64,000 nt of DNA from Vreelandella jeotgali Hwa (GCF_000334215.1 NZ_AMQY01000011.1:186001-250000), one strand, 5' to 3'; positions 50,595 to 59,280 are shown, numbered from the stretch's first letter. Program-made: numbers and translations. Notes: generated by a model from the letters alone, not told the origin.

Positions 50595-52076
50595 TTGTTT
50601 ACGTTTCATCACCGCTACGCCGAGCTGCCCGCCATGCTTTGGGCGGACGGCGAGCCCACGCCGGTCGCCGCACCGGGGCTGATTGTGTTCAACACCGCCC
50701 TCGCCAGCGACCTGGGCATGGAAGCGCAGCCGGACGACGCCCGCATGGCGGGCTATTTCAGCGGCAATCAACCGCTGCCCGGTGCCCGGCCCATGGCGCT
50801 GGCCTACGCCGGCCACCAGTTCGGCAACTTCGTGCCCAAACTGGGTGACGGCCGTGCGCTGCTGCTGGGCGACGTGTTTGATCACCAGGGGCACCGCCGG
50901 GATATTCAGCTCAAGGGCAGCGGGCGCACGCCGTTTTCCCGGGGCGGCGATGGCCGCGCGCCGCTGGGGCCGGTGCTGCGCGAATATCTGGTCAGCGAAG
51001 CCATGGCGGCCCTGGGCATCCCGACGACCCGGGCGCTGGCGGCGGTCACTACCGGCGAGCGCGTGATGCGTATGCCCGCCGAGCCCGGCGCCGTCATCAC
51101 ACGCGTCGCGGCCAGCCATCTGCGTGTGGGCACCTTTCAGTTTGCCGCTGTGCGCGGCGACCATGAAGCGCTCAAGGCGCTGGTGGAGCATGCCATCGAG
51201 CGTCACTATCCCGAGCTTGCGCGCGAGGGCAATGACGAGGCCCCCAACGCCCGCTATCTGGCGTTTTTCGAGGCGGTCATGCACCGTCAGGCCTATCTGG
51301 TGGCCCGGTGGATGGGCGTGGGCTTTATCCACGGCGTCATGAATACCGACAACGTCAGCATTGCCGGCGAAACCCTGGACTACGGCCCCTGTGCCTTCAT
51401 GGAGGCGTTTGCCTCGAATACGGTATTGAGCTCCATCGACGAAGGCGGGCGCTATGCCTTTGACCAGCAGCCGGCCATGGCCCGCTGGAACCTCGCGCGG
51501 CTGGCCGAGTGCCTGATGATGGTGATGGACGGCGACGAAAAGGCCCGGGTCGACGAGGCCACCGCCGCGCTGAGCCGTTTTGACGCTGTTTTCGCCCGGG
51601 AGCGCCGGAACGTCAGCGCGGACAAGCTCGGCCTTGAGGCCGCCAGCGAAGGCGCCACGCCGCTGATGGAAGCGCTCGAAGACGCCATGCAGCGTGGTCG
51701 GATGGACATGACCGCGACCTTTGCCGCGCTTTACCGGCTCGCCGTCGAGCCCGGTGACGAACGCCGGCGCGATCTTCTGGCGCTAAGCGAGGCGCCGCAG
51801 GCGCTGAGCGACTGGCTGGAACGCTGGCAGCACGCCCGAGTGACCGACCATGACGCCGAACGGCTGGCCGCCATGCGCCGGGCAAATCCGGTGATCATTC
51901 CGCGTAATCACCGCGTACACGAGGCCATTCACGCCGCCGAAGACGGCGATTTTCAGCCGTTTTATGCGCTGTTGAGCGCGGTGATTCAGCCCTTCGAGGA
52001 TACGCCCGAGGCGCGGCGGCTGGGGACTCCCGCCACCGCCGACGAGCGCGTGCGGCGTACCTTCTGCGGCACCTGA
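50595..52076 (+). CDS. selO: protein adenylyltransferase SelO (YdiU)
   Basis: A 493-residue pseudokinase-fold enzyme that transfers AMP to protein hydroxyls. SelO motifs are GHQFGNFVPKLGDGRA, IQLKGSGRTPFSRGGDGRAP, LREYLVSEAMAALGIPTTRA, then MNTDNVSIAGETLDYGPC with the catalytic and metal-binding Asp/Asn. The C-terminal FCGT retains a cysteine near the end, as in SelO proteins where it may form a redox switch. The start is TTG with GAGGAG upstream. The gene lies 36 bp behind the sirtuin gene and 10 bp before dinB, and may be cotranscribed with them. Confidence 0.93.
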   Translation: MFTFHHRYAELPAMLWADGEPTPVAAPGLIVFNTALASDLGMEAQPDDARMAGYFSGNQPLPGARPMALAYAGHQFGNFVPKLGDGRALLLGDVFDHQGHRRDIQLKGSGRTPFSRGGDGRAPLGPVLREYLVSEAMAALGIPTTRALAAVTTGERVMRMPAEPGAVITRVAASHLRVGTFQFAAVRGDHEALKALVEHAIERHYPELAREGNDEAPNARYLAFFEAVMHRQAYLVARWMGVGFIHGVMNTDNVSIAGETLDYGPCAFMEAFASNTVLSSIDEGGRYAFDQQPAMARWNLARLAECLMMVMDGDEKARVDEATAALSRFDAVFARERRNVSADKLGLEAASEGATPLMEALEDAMQRGRMDMTATFAALYRLAVEPGDERRRDLLALSEAPQALSDWLERWQHARVTDHDAERLAAMRRANPVIIPRNHRVHEAIHAAEDGDFQPFYALLSAVIQPFEDTPEARRLGTPATADERVRRTFCGT

Positions 52077-52086
52077 CGGCAGCGGT

Positions 52087-53154
52087 ATGGCAGCTAGCGC
52101 GCCGCCGGAGCGCAAAATCATCCATTGTGACTGCGACTGTTTCTACGCCGCGGTCGAGATGCGCGATAATCCGGCGCTGGCCGATATTCCCGTGGCCGTG
52201 GGCGGCAGCATCGAGCGCCGGGGCGTGGTGGCCACCTGCAACTATCCGGCGCGGGAATATGGCATCCACTCGGCCATGCCCACCGCTCAGGCGCTCAAGC
52301 GCTGCCCGCACCTCCACCTGATTCGCAGCAACATGCCCAGGTACAAGGCCGTCGCCCGGGAGGTGTTTGCCATCTACCGCGACCTGACCCATCGCGTCGA
52401 GCCGCTGTCGCTGGATGAAGCCTATCTCGACGTGACCGGTGTGAGCGCCCACCAGGGCAGCGCGACCCGCATGGCCGAAGCGATACGTGCCCGAGTGTGG
52501 CGGGAAGTCGGCATCAGCGTCTCGGCGGGGGTCGCGCCCAACAAATTTCTGGCCAAGATTGCCAGCGACTGGCACAAGCCCGATGGGCTCTGCGTTATCC
52601 CGCCCGATGCGATCGAGGACTTTGTTCGTGCGCTGCCGGTGAACCGGATTCACGGCGTTGGCCCGCGCACCGCCGAAAGACTCGAAGCGCTGGGCATTAC
52701 CACCTGCGCCGATGTTCGCGCCCGGCCGCTGACCGAGCTGGTGGAGTCCTTCGGCCGCTTTGGCCAGCGGCTCCACGAGCTGAGCCGAGGCCTCGACGAT
52801 CGTCCGGTGACGGTGCACCGTGAGCGTAAATCGGTCAGTACCGAGCAAACCTACTCCCGGGATCTGCCCGGCCTTGAAGCCTGCCACGACGAGCTGCCGG
52901 CGCTGATCGACGACCTCCGGCGCCGCTACCTCCGGCTGGACCCGCCGCCCGGGGTGCGCGGGGCCGTGGTCAAGATCAAGTTCAACGACTTTACCCAGAC
53001 CACCGTCGAGCACGCCGGCGCCGTGGTGGATGACGCACCTTTTGCTTCGCTGCTCGACGCCGGCTGGCAGCGCGGCCAGCGCCCGGTGCGGCTGCTGGGC
53101 GTGGGCTACCGTCTGGCCGAGCCGGCGCCGGCATCGCAGCTGGCATTGTTTTAA
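52087..53154 (+). CDS. dinB: DNA polymerase IV (DinB, Y family)
   Basis: A 355-residue translesion polymerase: IIHCDCDCFYAAVEMRDNP (first metal-site Asp residues), the steric-gate region, LSLDEAYLDVTG (catalytic Asp-Glu), GVAPNKFLAKIASDWHKPDG and helix-hairpin-helix IHGVGPRTAERLEALGI. The little-finger domain follows, and the protein ends in QLALF, a sliding-clamp-binding motif. It bypasses lesions and causes -1 frameshifts. A LexA-type operator was not seen in the short gap after selO. Confidence 0.94.
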   Translation: MAASAPPERKIIHCDCDCFYAAVEMRDNPALADIPVAVGGSIERRGVVATCNYPAREYGIHSAMPTAQALKRCPHLHLIRSNMPRYKAVAREVFAIYRDLTHRVEPLSLDEAYLDVTGVSAHQGSATRMAEAIRARVWREVGISVSAGVAPNKFLAKIASDWHKPDGLCVIPPDAIEDFVRALPVNRIHGVGPRTAERLEALGITTCADVRARPLTELVESFGRFGQRLHELSRGLDDRPVTVHRERKSVSTEQTYSRDLPGLEACHDELPALIDDLRRRYLRLDPPPGVRGAVVKIKFNDFTQTTVEHAGAVVDDAPFASLLDAGWQRGQRPVRLLGVGYRLAEPAPASQLALF

Positions 53155-53309
53155 TCCCGGGCAACGCTTTTCATCGGCAATCAAACAGTCGTATGATAAT
53201 CTTGCCGCTGAGGCACAAGGCCTCTCCGGGCGGCTCCGCGCCCGGCCCTAGGCGGGCCGATCCTGATGCGGCCACAAGAGCCTGAACAACAAGACAACCG
53301 AGCCCTGCC

Positions 53310-54134
53310 ATGACGCCACACACCGCCGACCGCCCACGGCTGGTATTTGCCCACGCCAACGGCTTTCCCGGGCTGAGCTATAAAAGCCTGCTGGCGCCGC
53401 TGGGCGATACCTTTGCCGTGCATACGCTGGAGTGCCTGGGGCATGATCCGGATTATCCCGTTGAGCACAACTGGAACGCGCTGGTCGAGGAGCTGCTGGA
53501 CAGCCTGCCGCCACCCTCCGCCGGGCCGGTGCTGGGGGTTGGCCATTCGCTGGGCGGTATTCTGATGGCGATGGCGGCACGCCGGCAGCCCCAGCGCTTT
53601 CGCGGCGTGATCATGCTCGACTCGCCGTTGATGCTGGGGCCGGATGCGCTGGTGATGAAAGTGGCCAAGCGGTTGGGGCTGATGGACCGCATTACCCCGG
53701 CGGGCAAGACGTCACGGCGCCGCCGATACTGGCCCAGCCGCGAGGCGATGGCCGATTCGTTGAGGCACCGGTCGCTGTTTCGCCGCTTTACGCCCGAGGC
53801 GCTGGACGATTATGTGCAGGCGGGGTCACGCGACCGGGAGGATGGCCGGATAGCGCTGGCGTTTGATCCTGCTGTCGAGGCGCGGATTTTTCGTCATCTC
53901 CCCGATAACCTGTCGCGTTTACCCGGCAGGCTTGAGGTGCCTACAGTGGTGATTGCCGGCGAAGCCTCCGACCTGTTGACCGCGACGCGCATCCGCCGGC
54001 TTGAGCGCCGGGGGCTGACGGTGCTTGGCACGCCCGGCGCGCATATGTTTCCCATGGAGTGTCCCGAAGCGACCCGGGCCGCCATACGTCGCGCCTGGAC
54101 GCTGATCCGCGACGCCGACGGCCGGGCGCCTTGA
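53310..54134 (+). CDS. alpha/beta-hydrolase
   Basis: A 274-residue single-domain hydrolase: LVFAHANGFPGLSY (oxyanion-hole region), nucleophile elbow GVGHSLGGILM with the catalytic Ser, VVIAGEASDLLT with a candidate catalytic Asp, and PGAHMFPMECPE with the catalytic His. The substrate is unknown; esters or lactones are plausible. The ATG has no good ribosome site. The 155 bp before it hold a GC-rich inverted repeat (CCGGGCG...CGCCCGG) near 53227 and nothing else clear. Confidence 0.85.
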   Translation: MTPHTADRPRLVFAHANGFPGLSYKSLLAPLGDTFAVHTLECLGHDPDYPVEHNWNALVEELLDSLPPPSAGPVLGVGHSLGGILMAMAARRQPQRFRGVIMLDSPLMLGPDALVMKVAKRLGLMDRITPAGKTSRRRRYWPSREAMADSLRHRSLFRRFTPEALDDYVQAGSRDREDGRIALAFDPAVEARIFRHLPDNLSRLPGRLEVPTVVIAGEASDLLTATRIRRLERRGLTVLGTPGAHMFPMECPEATRAAIRRAWTLIRDADGRAP

Positions 54135-54187
54135 TGGCGTCGGGCGGCCATACCCGGCTCGACGCTTGCTCTCATCGTTAGCCTTTT

Positions 54188-54235
54188 ATTCCATCACTAC
54201 GTTATCTCATCACCACTTTATCCCGTCATCACCCC
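54188..54235. repeat. three 16-bp degenerate tandem repeats before a ribosome site
   Basis: ATTCCATCACTACGTT, ATCTCATCACCACTTT and ATCCCGTCATCACCCC follow each other exactly and end at the GGAGG of the next gene. Confidence 0.75.
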
Positions 54236-54245
54236 GGAGGTGCTT

Positions 54246-54500
54246 ATGTATCTTTCCATGCAGCTTAGCTATTATCCCCTCAAGGACGACTTCAAGCCGC
54301 CGGTCAGGGAGGTGGTCAAACGTCTCGAAGCCAGCGGGCTGGAAGTGTACCCCAACCGCATGAGTACCCAGGTGTTCGGGGAGTTTGATGCGGTCATGGA
54401 TGCGCTGTCGGCGCTGATGAAATGGTCTTTCGAGACTTACGGCAAGGCCGCTTTTACGGTCAACTTTCTCGAAGGTGATCGGCGCCCGGTGAGCGGATAA
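54246..54500 (+). CDS. YkoF-like thiamine/HMP-binding protein
   Basis: An 84-residue protein with the ferredoxin-like pattern of the YkoF family (YLSMQLSYYPLKDDFKPPVR, then VYPNRMSTQVFGEFDAVMDA). In Bacillus subtilis YkoF binds thiamine or its pyrimidine part; many short proteobacterial members exist with unverified ligand. GGAGG lies six bases before the ATG. An in-frame GTG two codons earlier is less likely. It is a single-gene unit. Confidence 0.8.
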   Translation: MYLSMQLSYYPLKDDFKPPVREVVKRLEASGLEVYPNRMSTQVFGEFDAVMDALSALMKWSFETYGKAAFTVNFLEGDRRPVSG

Positions 54501-54529
54501 CCCGAGACGCCGGGCCGGGTTGGGCCGCG

Positions 54530-55456
54530 TCAGGATTCGGCCTGCACTACCTGGTTGCGGCCGTTGCGCTTGGCCTGGTACATGGCGTGATCGGTCCGTT
54601 CCAGCAGCCGCTCGGGTGAGCTGTCGTCAAAGTCGGCGACCCCGGCCGAGATGGTCATTGTCAGCTCTCGGGAAGTCAGCGGCGTATCCGCCACCAGCTG
54701 CCCCAGACGCTCTACCGCGTGGTGGGCGCTGGCCAGGCTGACTTCGGGCATGATGATCAGAAACTCTTCCCCACCCAGCCGCACCAGGTCGTCGGTGCGG
54801 CGCAGGTTTCGACCGACCAGCCGGGACATTTCCACCAGCACCTCGTCGCCGATGGAATGGCCGTGGGTATCGTTGACCGCCTTGAACGCATCCAGGTCGA
54901 ACATGGCGATGCTCAGGATGTTGCCATAGCGACGCGAGCGGGTGATTTCCTCTTCCAGCCGCGTCAGGCCGGCGCGGCGATTGAGGATACCGGTCAGGGT
55001 ATCGTGGCGGGCCATGTATTCCAGCCGCTCGTTGGCCTGGCGCAGCTGCTCTTCCAGGCGTTTGCGCACGCTGATATCGACGATGAACGTCATTTTTCGC
55101 GGCTGCCCGTCGTGGCCGATAATCCGGCTGGCCTCGGCAATGATGGTGCGTACCTGGCCGTTCTTGTGGCGAACTTCCCATTCCTGTTGCAACTCGCTGC
55201 CGTCGCCATCGGTAATAAAGGCGTCGTGCATGCTCGCCATCAGCTTCCGGTTGGCGTCGGGCACCACCAGGGTAAAGTGCTCGCCGAGCAGCTCGCTTTC
55301 GTTGTAGCCGTAAAACTCGCAGTAGGCCGGATTGACGAATTCGAAGAAGCCATTGGCATCGGTGATGCAGATGCCCAGCGGCGCGGCATTGAGGGCATCG
55401 GCCGTGGCAAGGGCCGGGTTTTCAAGCGATAATTCCGGGATAACAGGGTGTTTCAT
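54530..55456 (-). CDS. PAS-GGDEF diguanylate cyclase
   Basis: A 308-residue signalling protein with no membrane helix. A PAS domain (about 20-140: LGICITDANGFFEFVNPAYC, then ITDGDGSELQQEWEVRHKNG, with a PAC segment) leads through a short coiled coil to a GGDEF domain. The active site reads RLGGEEFLIIMPE, and RRTD five residues before it is a product-inhibition I-site. It should make cyclic di-GMP in response to a redox or ligand cue sensed by PAS. GGAG precedes the ATG. A 15-bp palindrome lies about 80 bp upstream of the start. Confidence 0.92.
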   Translation of the reverse strand: MKHPVIPELSLENPALATADALNAAPLGICITDANGFFEFVNPAYCEFYGYNESELLGEHFTLVVPDANRKLMASMHDAFITDGDGSELQQEWEVRHKNGQVRTIIAEASRIIGHDGQPRKMTFIVDISVRKRLEEQLRQANERLEYMARHDTLTGILNRRAGLTRLEEEITRSRRYGNILSIAMFDLDAFKAVNDTHGHSIGDEVLVEMSRLVGRNLRRTDDLVRLGGEEFLIIMPEVSLASAHHAVERLGQLVADTPLTSRELTMTISAGVADFDDSSPERLLERTDHAMYQAKRNGRNQVVQAES

Positions 55457-55536
55457 GGGCAAGCTCCGCCTACGCAAAATGACCGGGCAGGCGTATTGCC
55501 CTGCAGAACGGAACGGTGGGTACAAGGGTCCGTTTT

Positions 55537-55551
55537 GTACAATTATTGTAC
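55537..55551. promoter_or_regulatory. 15-bp palindrome upstream of the GGDEF gene
   Basis: GTACAAT-T-ATTGTAC is a perfect palindrome about 80 bp upstream of the GGDEF start. On the minus strand it contains TACAAT, a possible -10 box, so a bound repressor would block transcription. The regulator is unknown. Confidence 0.5.
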
Positions 55552-55605
55552 GCAGGGTAGCCCTGTTGTCCGGCCGCTGCAATGCCGTTCTATCGCTGGT
55601 GCCCA

Positions 55606-55660
55606 GGGTTCGATTGCGCCGGCTTGTATGGAATAACACACTGGCTCTATCGAATAGAGG
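55606..55660 (+). pseudogene. short remnant resembling a tnpB 5' part
   Basis: In one frame this stretch reads VRLRRLVWNNTLAL, close to CVRFVWNNTLAY of the tnpB gene 330 bp downstream. It is probably a leftover of an earlier tnpB-type copy. The rest of the gap 55457-55880 has no gene. Confidence 0.35.
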
Positions 55661-55880
55661 CTTGTCGGCAGTGGTGCAGTAGATGCTGGCGTCAACGGCA
55701 GGGCCGGCGGTAGGCTGGCGCTGCTTTCATGCGATGGTAATCTCTGTGTTTTTACCGCATTCCTCATATTTTTACCCATCTGCGCGTAAAGCATCGCCCA
55801 ATGCGGGCGGTGATAAAAGCGCGCACCGCCAACGCGGTGCCGGGGTTGAAGGTTCCATCATCACCTGATATTTATACAAA

Positions 55881-56977
55881 ATGACGAAACGTGCCTACAA
55901 AGAACGGTTTTATCCGACGCCCGAACAAGCCGCCTTGCTGGCGCAATCGTTTGGCTGCGTGCGTTTTGTCTGGAACAACACGCTGGCGTATCGCACCGAA
56001 GCATATCAGGAGCGGAAAGAAAGCATCTCACATTCCGAAGCAGAGAAGCGACTGGTCGCCCTCAAAGCGGAATATCCGTGGCTGAAGGACGTGTCGAGTG
56101 TGATCCTGCAACAAACTCTGCGCGATCAAAAAGCCGCCTTCGACAACTTCTTCAATCCGACGCTCAAAGCGCGATATCCGCGCTTCAAGGCCAAGGATGG
56201 CCGGCAGTCCATCCGGCTGACCAAAGCCGCCTTCCGCTACCGGGACGGCGAGATCATTATCGCCAAATCGAAGGTGCCATTGCCGATCCGCTGGAGCCGG
56301 CCATTGCCTGGCGCTCCCTCCAGCGTCACCCTTTCACGCGACCGTGCAGGCCGCTACTTCATCAGTTGTCTGTGCGAGTTCACGCCCGAGCCGTTGCCGG
56401 CCACGTCCCGTACCGTGGGTATTGATCTGGGGCTGACCGATCTGTTCATCACCAGCCAGGGGCAGAAGTCGGGCAACCCGCGCTACCTCAAACGGTATGC
56501 CGCCAGGCTGGCCTATCTACAACGCCGACTAAGCAAGAAGCAGCGAGGCTCGAACAACCGCCACAAAATGCGCCGTCAGGTGGCGCGTCTGCACGCCAAA
56601 ATCGCGGACTGCCGCCGCGATGCCATGCACAAGGCGACTCGAACGCTGGTCAACGAAACCAAGTGATCTGCGTCGAGACACTGAACATCACCGGCATGCT
56701 CAAGAACAAGACACTGGCCAGAGCCATCAGCGATGCCGGCTGGGGCGAGTTCCTGCGCCAGCTTGCCTACAAGGCCGACTGGGCCGGACGCCAGCTCATT
56801 CAGGTCAGCCAATGGCTGCCCAGCAGCAAGACGTGCCACCACTGCGGCCACAAGACCAAAAAGCTGCCGCTATCGCAGCGCCACTGGCACTGTAATGGCT
56901 GCGGCCAGGCCATTGACCGCGATATCAACGCGGCCAGGAATATCGAAACCGCCGGACTGGCGGGGGTAGCCTGTTGA
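55881..56977 (+). pseudogene. tnpB: RNA-guided nuclease TnpB, interrupted by one frameshift
   Basis: The first frame (55881-56666, 261 residues) gives the TnpB N-terminal region and RuvC-I (VGIDLGLTDLF), and the second (56663-56977) gives RuvC-II (ICVETLNITGML), the zinc ribbon CHHCGHK...CNGCG and RuvC-III (DRDINAARN). The frames meet at 56651-56666: inserting one A in the run at 56656-56658 would yield NENQVICVETL, the usual TnpB sequence. All catalytic residues are otherwise present. The total of about 365 residues is normal. It is therefore a recent knock-out, or a sequencing error in a homopolymer. Confidence 0.85.
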
Positions 56978-57105
56978 GCGACTGGATCGGGGGCTGTGGC
57001 CTAATCGTCACGGTCCAGTGAAGGCGTGTTGAAGCAGGAAGGTTCTCGGGGTGACCCGGGAACCCTCGCCCAAAGCGCGGTGCGCGGCGGGCGGGGAGTG
57101 TCAGA
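56978..57105 (+). ncRNA. possible omega RNA / right end of the tnpB element
   Basis: The region after the tnpB stop up to the right end is expected to encode the structured guide RNA that TnpB proteins use. A GC-rich stem at the end (CTCGCCC with GGGCGGG) and the conserved GAAGCAGGAAG fit. No direct evidence for transcription exists. Confidence 0.35.
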
Positions 57106-57127
57106 GCAAGAGACAAAGGAGGCCGGC

Positions 57128-57520
57128 ATGGCCGTTTCCAGCTTTAACGATCTTCTCGGCGAGGCGCGCAGCCAGGCGCGTTCCCAGCGGCTGCTGCTGG
57201 TGTTTGTCAAGGCCGAGCTGCCCGACTTCCCCGACGACGAGCAGCGCCGGCGCTTCGAGCAGGGTGAGGGCGGTGTGCTGGTGCCCACGGTCTGCGCGGA
57301 CAAGACTCCCGACGAGCTCGACGATACCAACGCGCTGCTCAAGGAAGCCGAGCATACCGGTGCCGAGTGGGACCTGTTCTTCGTTGCCGGCATGGACGAT
57401 GTCCACGGCGACGACGAGGTTCAAAACCAGCTGACCAAAATGACCGAGTCGCTGCAGATGGGCAATGTGGAGTCGTTCATTGCCTTCGACCGCCAGGGCG
57501 AAGCGGTCAGCCTGACGTAG
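57128..57520 (+). CDS. conserved hypothetical protein
   Basis: A 130-residue acidic protein starting SSFNDLLGEARSQ, with RLLLVFVKAELPDFPDDEQR, a middle stretch GVLVPTVCADKTPDELDD and an end VESFIAFDRQGEAV. Similar proteins occur in pseudomonads and halomonads and are sometimes labelled as ribonucleotide reductase subunit alpha; nothing in the sequence supports that. No signal peptide or membrane helix is present. AAAGGAGG lies before the ATG. The gene begins 22 bp after the right end of the tnpB element. Function unknown. Confidence 0.7.
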   Translation: MAVSSFNDLLGEARSQARSQRLLLVFVKAELPDFPDDEQRRRFEQGEGGVLVPTVCADKTPDELDDTNALLKEAEHTGAEWDLFFVAGMDDVHGDDEVQNQLTKMTESLQMGNVESFIAFDRQGEAVSLT

Positions 57521-57554
57521 TCTCTCGCCAGGCACGAGGGTGTCGCGCCAATAC

Positions 57555-57616
57555 GACGAATGTTGATGTAAGTCACTCCGCGCGTCCCTCGGCTTACATA
57601 AAATGAGGCATTCGTC
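57555..57616. repeat. nested inverted repeats before hemN
   Basis: GACGAATG (57555) pairs with CATTCGTC (57609-57616), and inside it ATGTAAG (57566) pairs with CTTACAT (57593-57599). The arms would form one long imperfect hairpin. The rest of the 313-bp gap to hemN contains AT-rich direct-repeat-like pieces (GCGCAAGTAGAAAA, GAGCGTAAAACG) and no gene. Confidence 0.6.
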
Positions 57617-57833
57617 TTACGCGGCGTCGTCGGGTGTTGTTTGTGACCTCGCCCACTCCGCCAAGTGGATCGCTCCGGTATGGCAAAAACCGCCATACCG
57701 GACACGATGCAGGCGGCAAGCGCGTGGATGTCGCAAGTGCAAAGCCGGGTAGCCAGTAGAGCGCAAGTAGAAAATAGAGCGTAAAACGTAACGTACAGTG
57801 CAAAAAGCGCAAAGACAAAAGGGCCTTGAAGCT

Positions 57834-59219
57834 ATGCAGGATGAGTTGTTGTTCGATCGCGCACTGGTGGAAAAATACGACCGCCCGGGGCCGCGCTATA
57901 CCTCGTATCCCACCGCGCCGCAGTTTCACGCGGCCTTTGCCGAAGATGAATACCGCGCGGCGGCAGCGCGCAGCAACGGCGCGGCGGCGCCCAAGCCGCT
58001 GTCGGCCTATGTGCATATCCCCTTTTGCGAAAGCCTTTGCTATTACTGCGCGTGCAACAAGATCATTACCCGCAACCGCGAGCGGGCCGCCGAGTATCTG
58101 GACTGGCTCAAACACGAGATTCGTTTGCAGGGCGAGCTGTTTGACGATACCCGGCGCATGACCCAGCTGCACCTGGGAGGCGGCACGCCGACCTACCTGA
58201 GCAATGACCAGCTGGCCGAGCTGATGTCGGTGCTGGACGACGCCTTCCATTTTGCCGCGCCGGAAGAGCGCGAGTTTTCGCTGGAGGTCGACCCGCGCAC
58301 CGTCACTCCCGAGCAGCTTTACGAGCTGCGCGCGCTGGGCTTCAACCGGCTGAGTTTCGGCGTTCAGGATTTCGATCCCGAGGTGCAGAAGGCGGTCAAC
58401 CGCGAGCAGAGCGAAGAGCAGGTGGTCGGCCTGATGGAGGCCGCCCGGGACGCCGAGTATGAATCCATCAGCGTGGATTTGATTTACGGCCTGCCGCTAC
58501 AGACGGTGGCCAGCTTTGATGCCACCCTGGACAAGATTCTGGCTCTGCGGCCGGGGCGTATTGCCACCTATAGCTACGCTCATTTGCCGTCGCTGTTCAA
58601 GGCCCAGCGGATGATCCGTAACGAGGACATGCCACCGCCGGAACGCAAGCTCGAACTGCTGGAGCTGATTATCCGGCGGCTGACCGCAGCGGGCTATGTC
58701 TACATCGGCATGGACCATTTTGCGCTGCCCGACGATGAGCTGGCGCTGGCCCGGGACAACGGCACCCTGCAGCGCAACTTCCAGGGCTATTCCACCCATG
58801 CCGACTGCGACCTGATCGGGCTGGGCGTGACCGCCATCGGCAAGATCGACGATACCTACAGTCAGAACGTCAAGGAAACCGCTCAGTACCAGCATCGGCT
58901 GGAAAGCGAGCGGCTGCCGGTGATGCGTGGCTATCGCCTGAGCGATGATGACTGCCTGCGCCGCGATGTAATTACCACGCTGATGTGCCACGGGCGGCTG
59001 GACTTCGCCGCGGTGGAAGCGGCTCACGGCATCGACTTCACGACGTATTTTGCCGATGCGCTGGAGGCGCTGGGCGAAATGCAGGCCGACGGTCTGGTGG
59101 AGGTAAGCCCGCATCGCCTGGACGTACGGCCCGCCGGCCAGCTGATGATGCGCAACCTGGCGATGGCCTTTGACGCCTACCTGAAGCCTGAGGAGGGGCG
59201 CTATTCGCGCACGGTTTAA
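57834..59219 (+). CDS. hemN: oxygen-independent coproporphyrinogen III dehydrogenase HemN
   Basis: This 461-residue radical-SAM enzyme of heme synthesis converts coproporphyrinogen III to protoporphyrinogen IX without oxygen. It begins with KYDRPGPRYTSYPTAPQF, then the cluster motif CESLCYYCACNK (CxxxCxxCxC as in HemN proper), the glycine-rich LHLGGGTPTYL and FSLEVDPRTVTPEQL. The C-terminal part includes NFQGYSTHADCDLIGLGV. Length and motif distinguish it from HemW. ATG 57834 was preferred to GTG 57798 because of conserved N-termini. It stands near ubiT, ubiV and ubiU, so the locus as a whole serves low-oxygen growth. Confidence 0.95.
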   Translation: MQDELLFDRALVEKYDRPGPRYTSYPTAPQFHAAFAEDEYRAAAARSNGAAAPKPLSAYVHIPFCESLCYYCACNKIITRNRERAAEYLDWLKHEIRLQGELFDDTRRMTQLHLGGGTPTYLSNDQLAELMSVLDDAFHFAAPEEREFSLEVDPRTVTPEQLYELRALGFNRLSFGVQDFDPEVQKAVNREQSEEQVVGLMEAARDAEYESISVDLIYGLPLQTVASFDATLDKILALRPGRIATYSYAHLPSLFKAQRMIRNEDMPPPERKLELLELIIRRLTAAGYVYIGMDHFALPDDELALARDNGTLQRNFQGYSTHADCDLIGLGVTAIGKIDDTYSQNVKETAQYQHRLESERLPVMRGYRLSDDDCLRRDVITTLMCHGRLDFAAVEAAHGIDFTTYFADALEALGEMQADGLVEVSPHRLDVRPAGQLMMRNLAMAFDAYLKPEEGRYSRTV

Positions 59220-59280
59220 GCCGGGGTCGCCGGTGACGTCCGGTGCCCGGATCATTATTGCCTTTTGACAAGGAGCCTGC

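Larger units (their letters stand above)
55860..57105 (+). mobile_element. IS200/IS605-type element with tnpB only (IS1341-like)
   Basis: The element carries an interrupted tnpB and no tnpA. The right end shows the usual tnpB 3' region: TGAAGCAGGAAGG, then CTCGGGG, CCCGGGAACCCTCGCCC and, after a stem-loop, GGGCGGGGAGTGTCA. In related elements this part also encodes the guide (omega) RNA. The left end is uncertain, close to the TTTATACAAA before the ATG. No inverted repeats or target duplication are expected for this family. Confidence 0.7.

Noticed and set aside
57128..57520. Naming the 130-residue protein as a ribonucleotide reductase subunit
   Set aside because: Similar database names exist, but no ribonucleotide reductase motif (catalytic cysteines, radical or nucleotide site) is visible and the protein is far too short.
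57563..57576. TTGAT-GTAA-GTCAC as an FNR site for hemN
   Set aside because: Only one half matches well and it is about 260 bp from the start codon; kept only as a remark on the hairpin.
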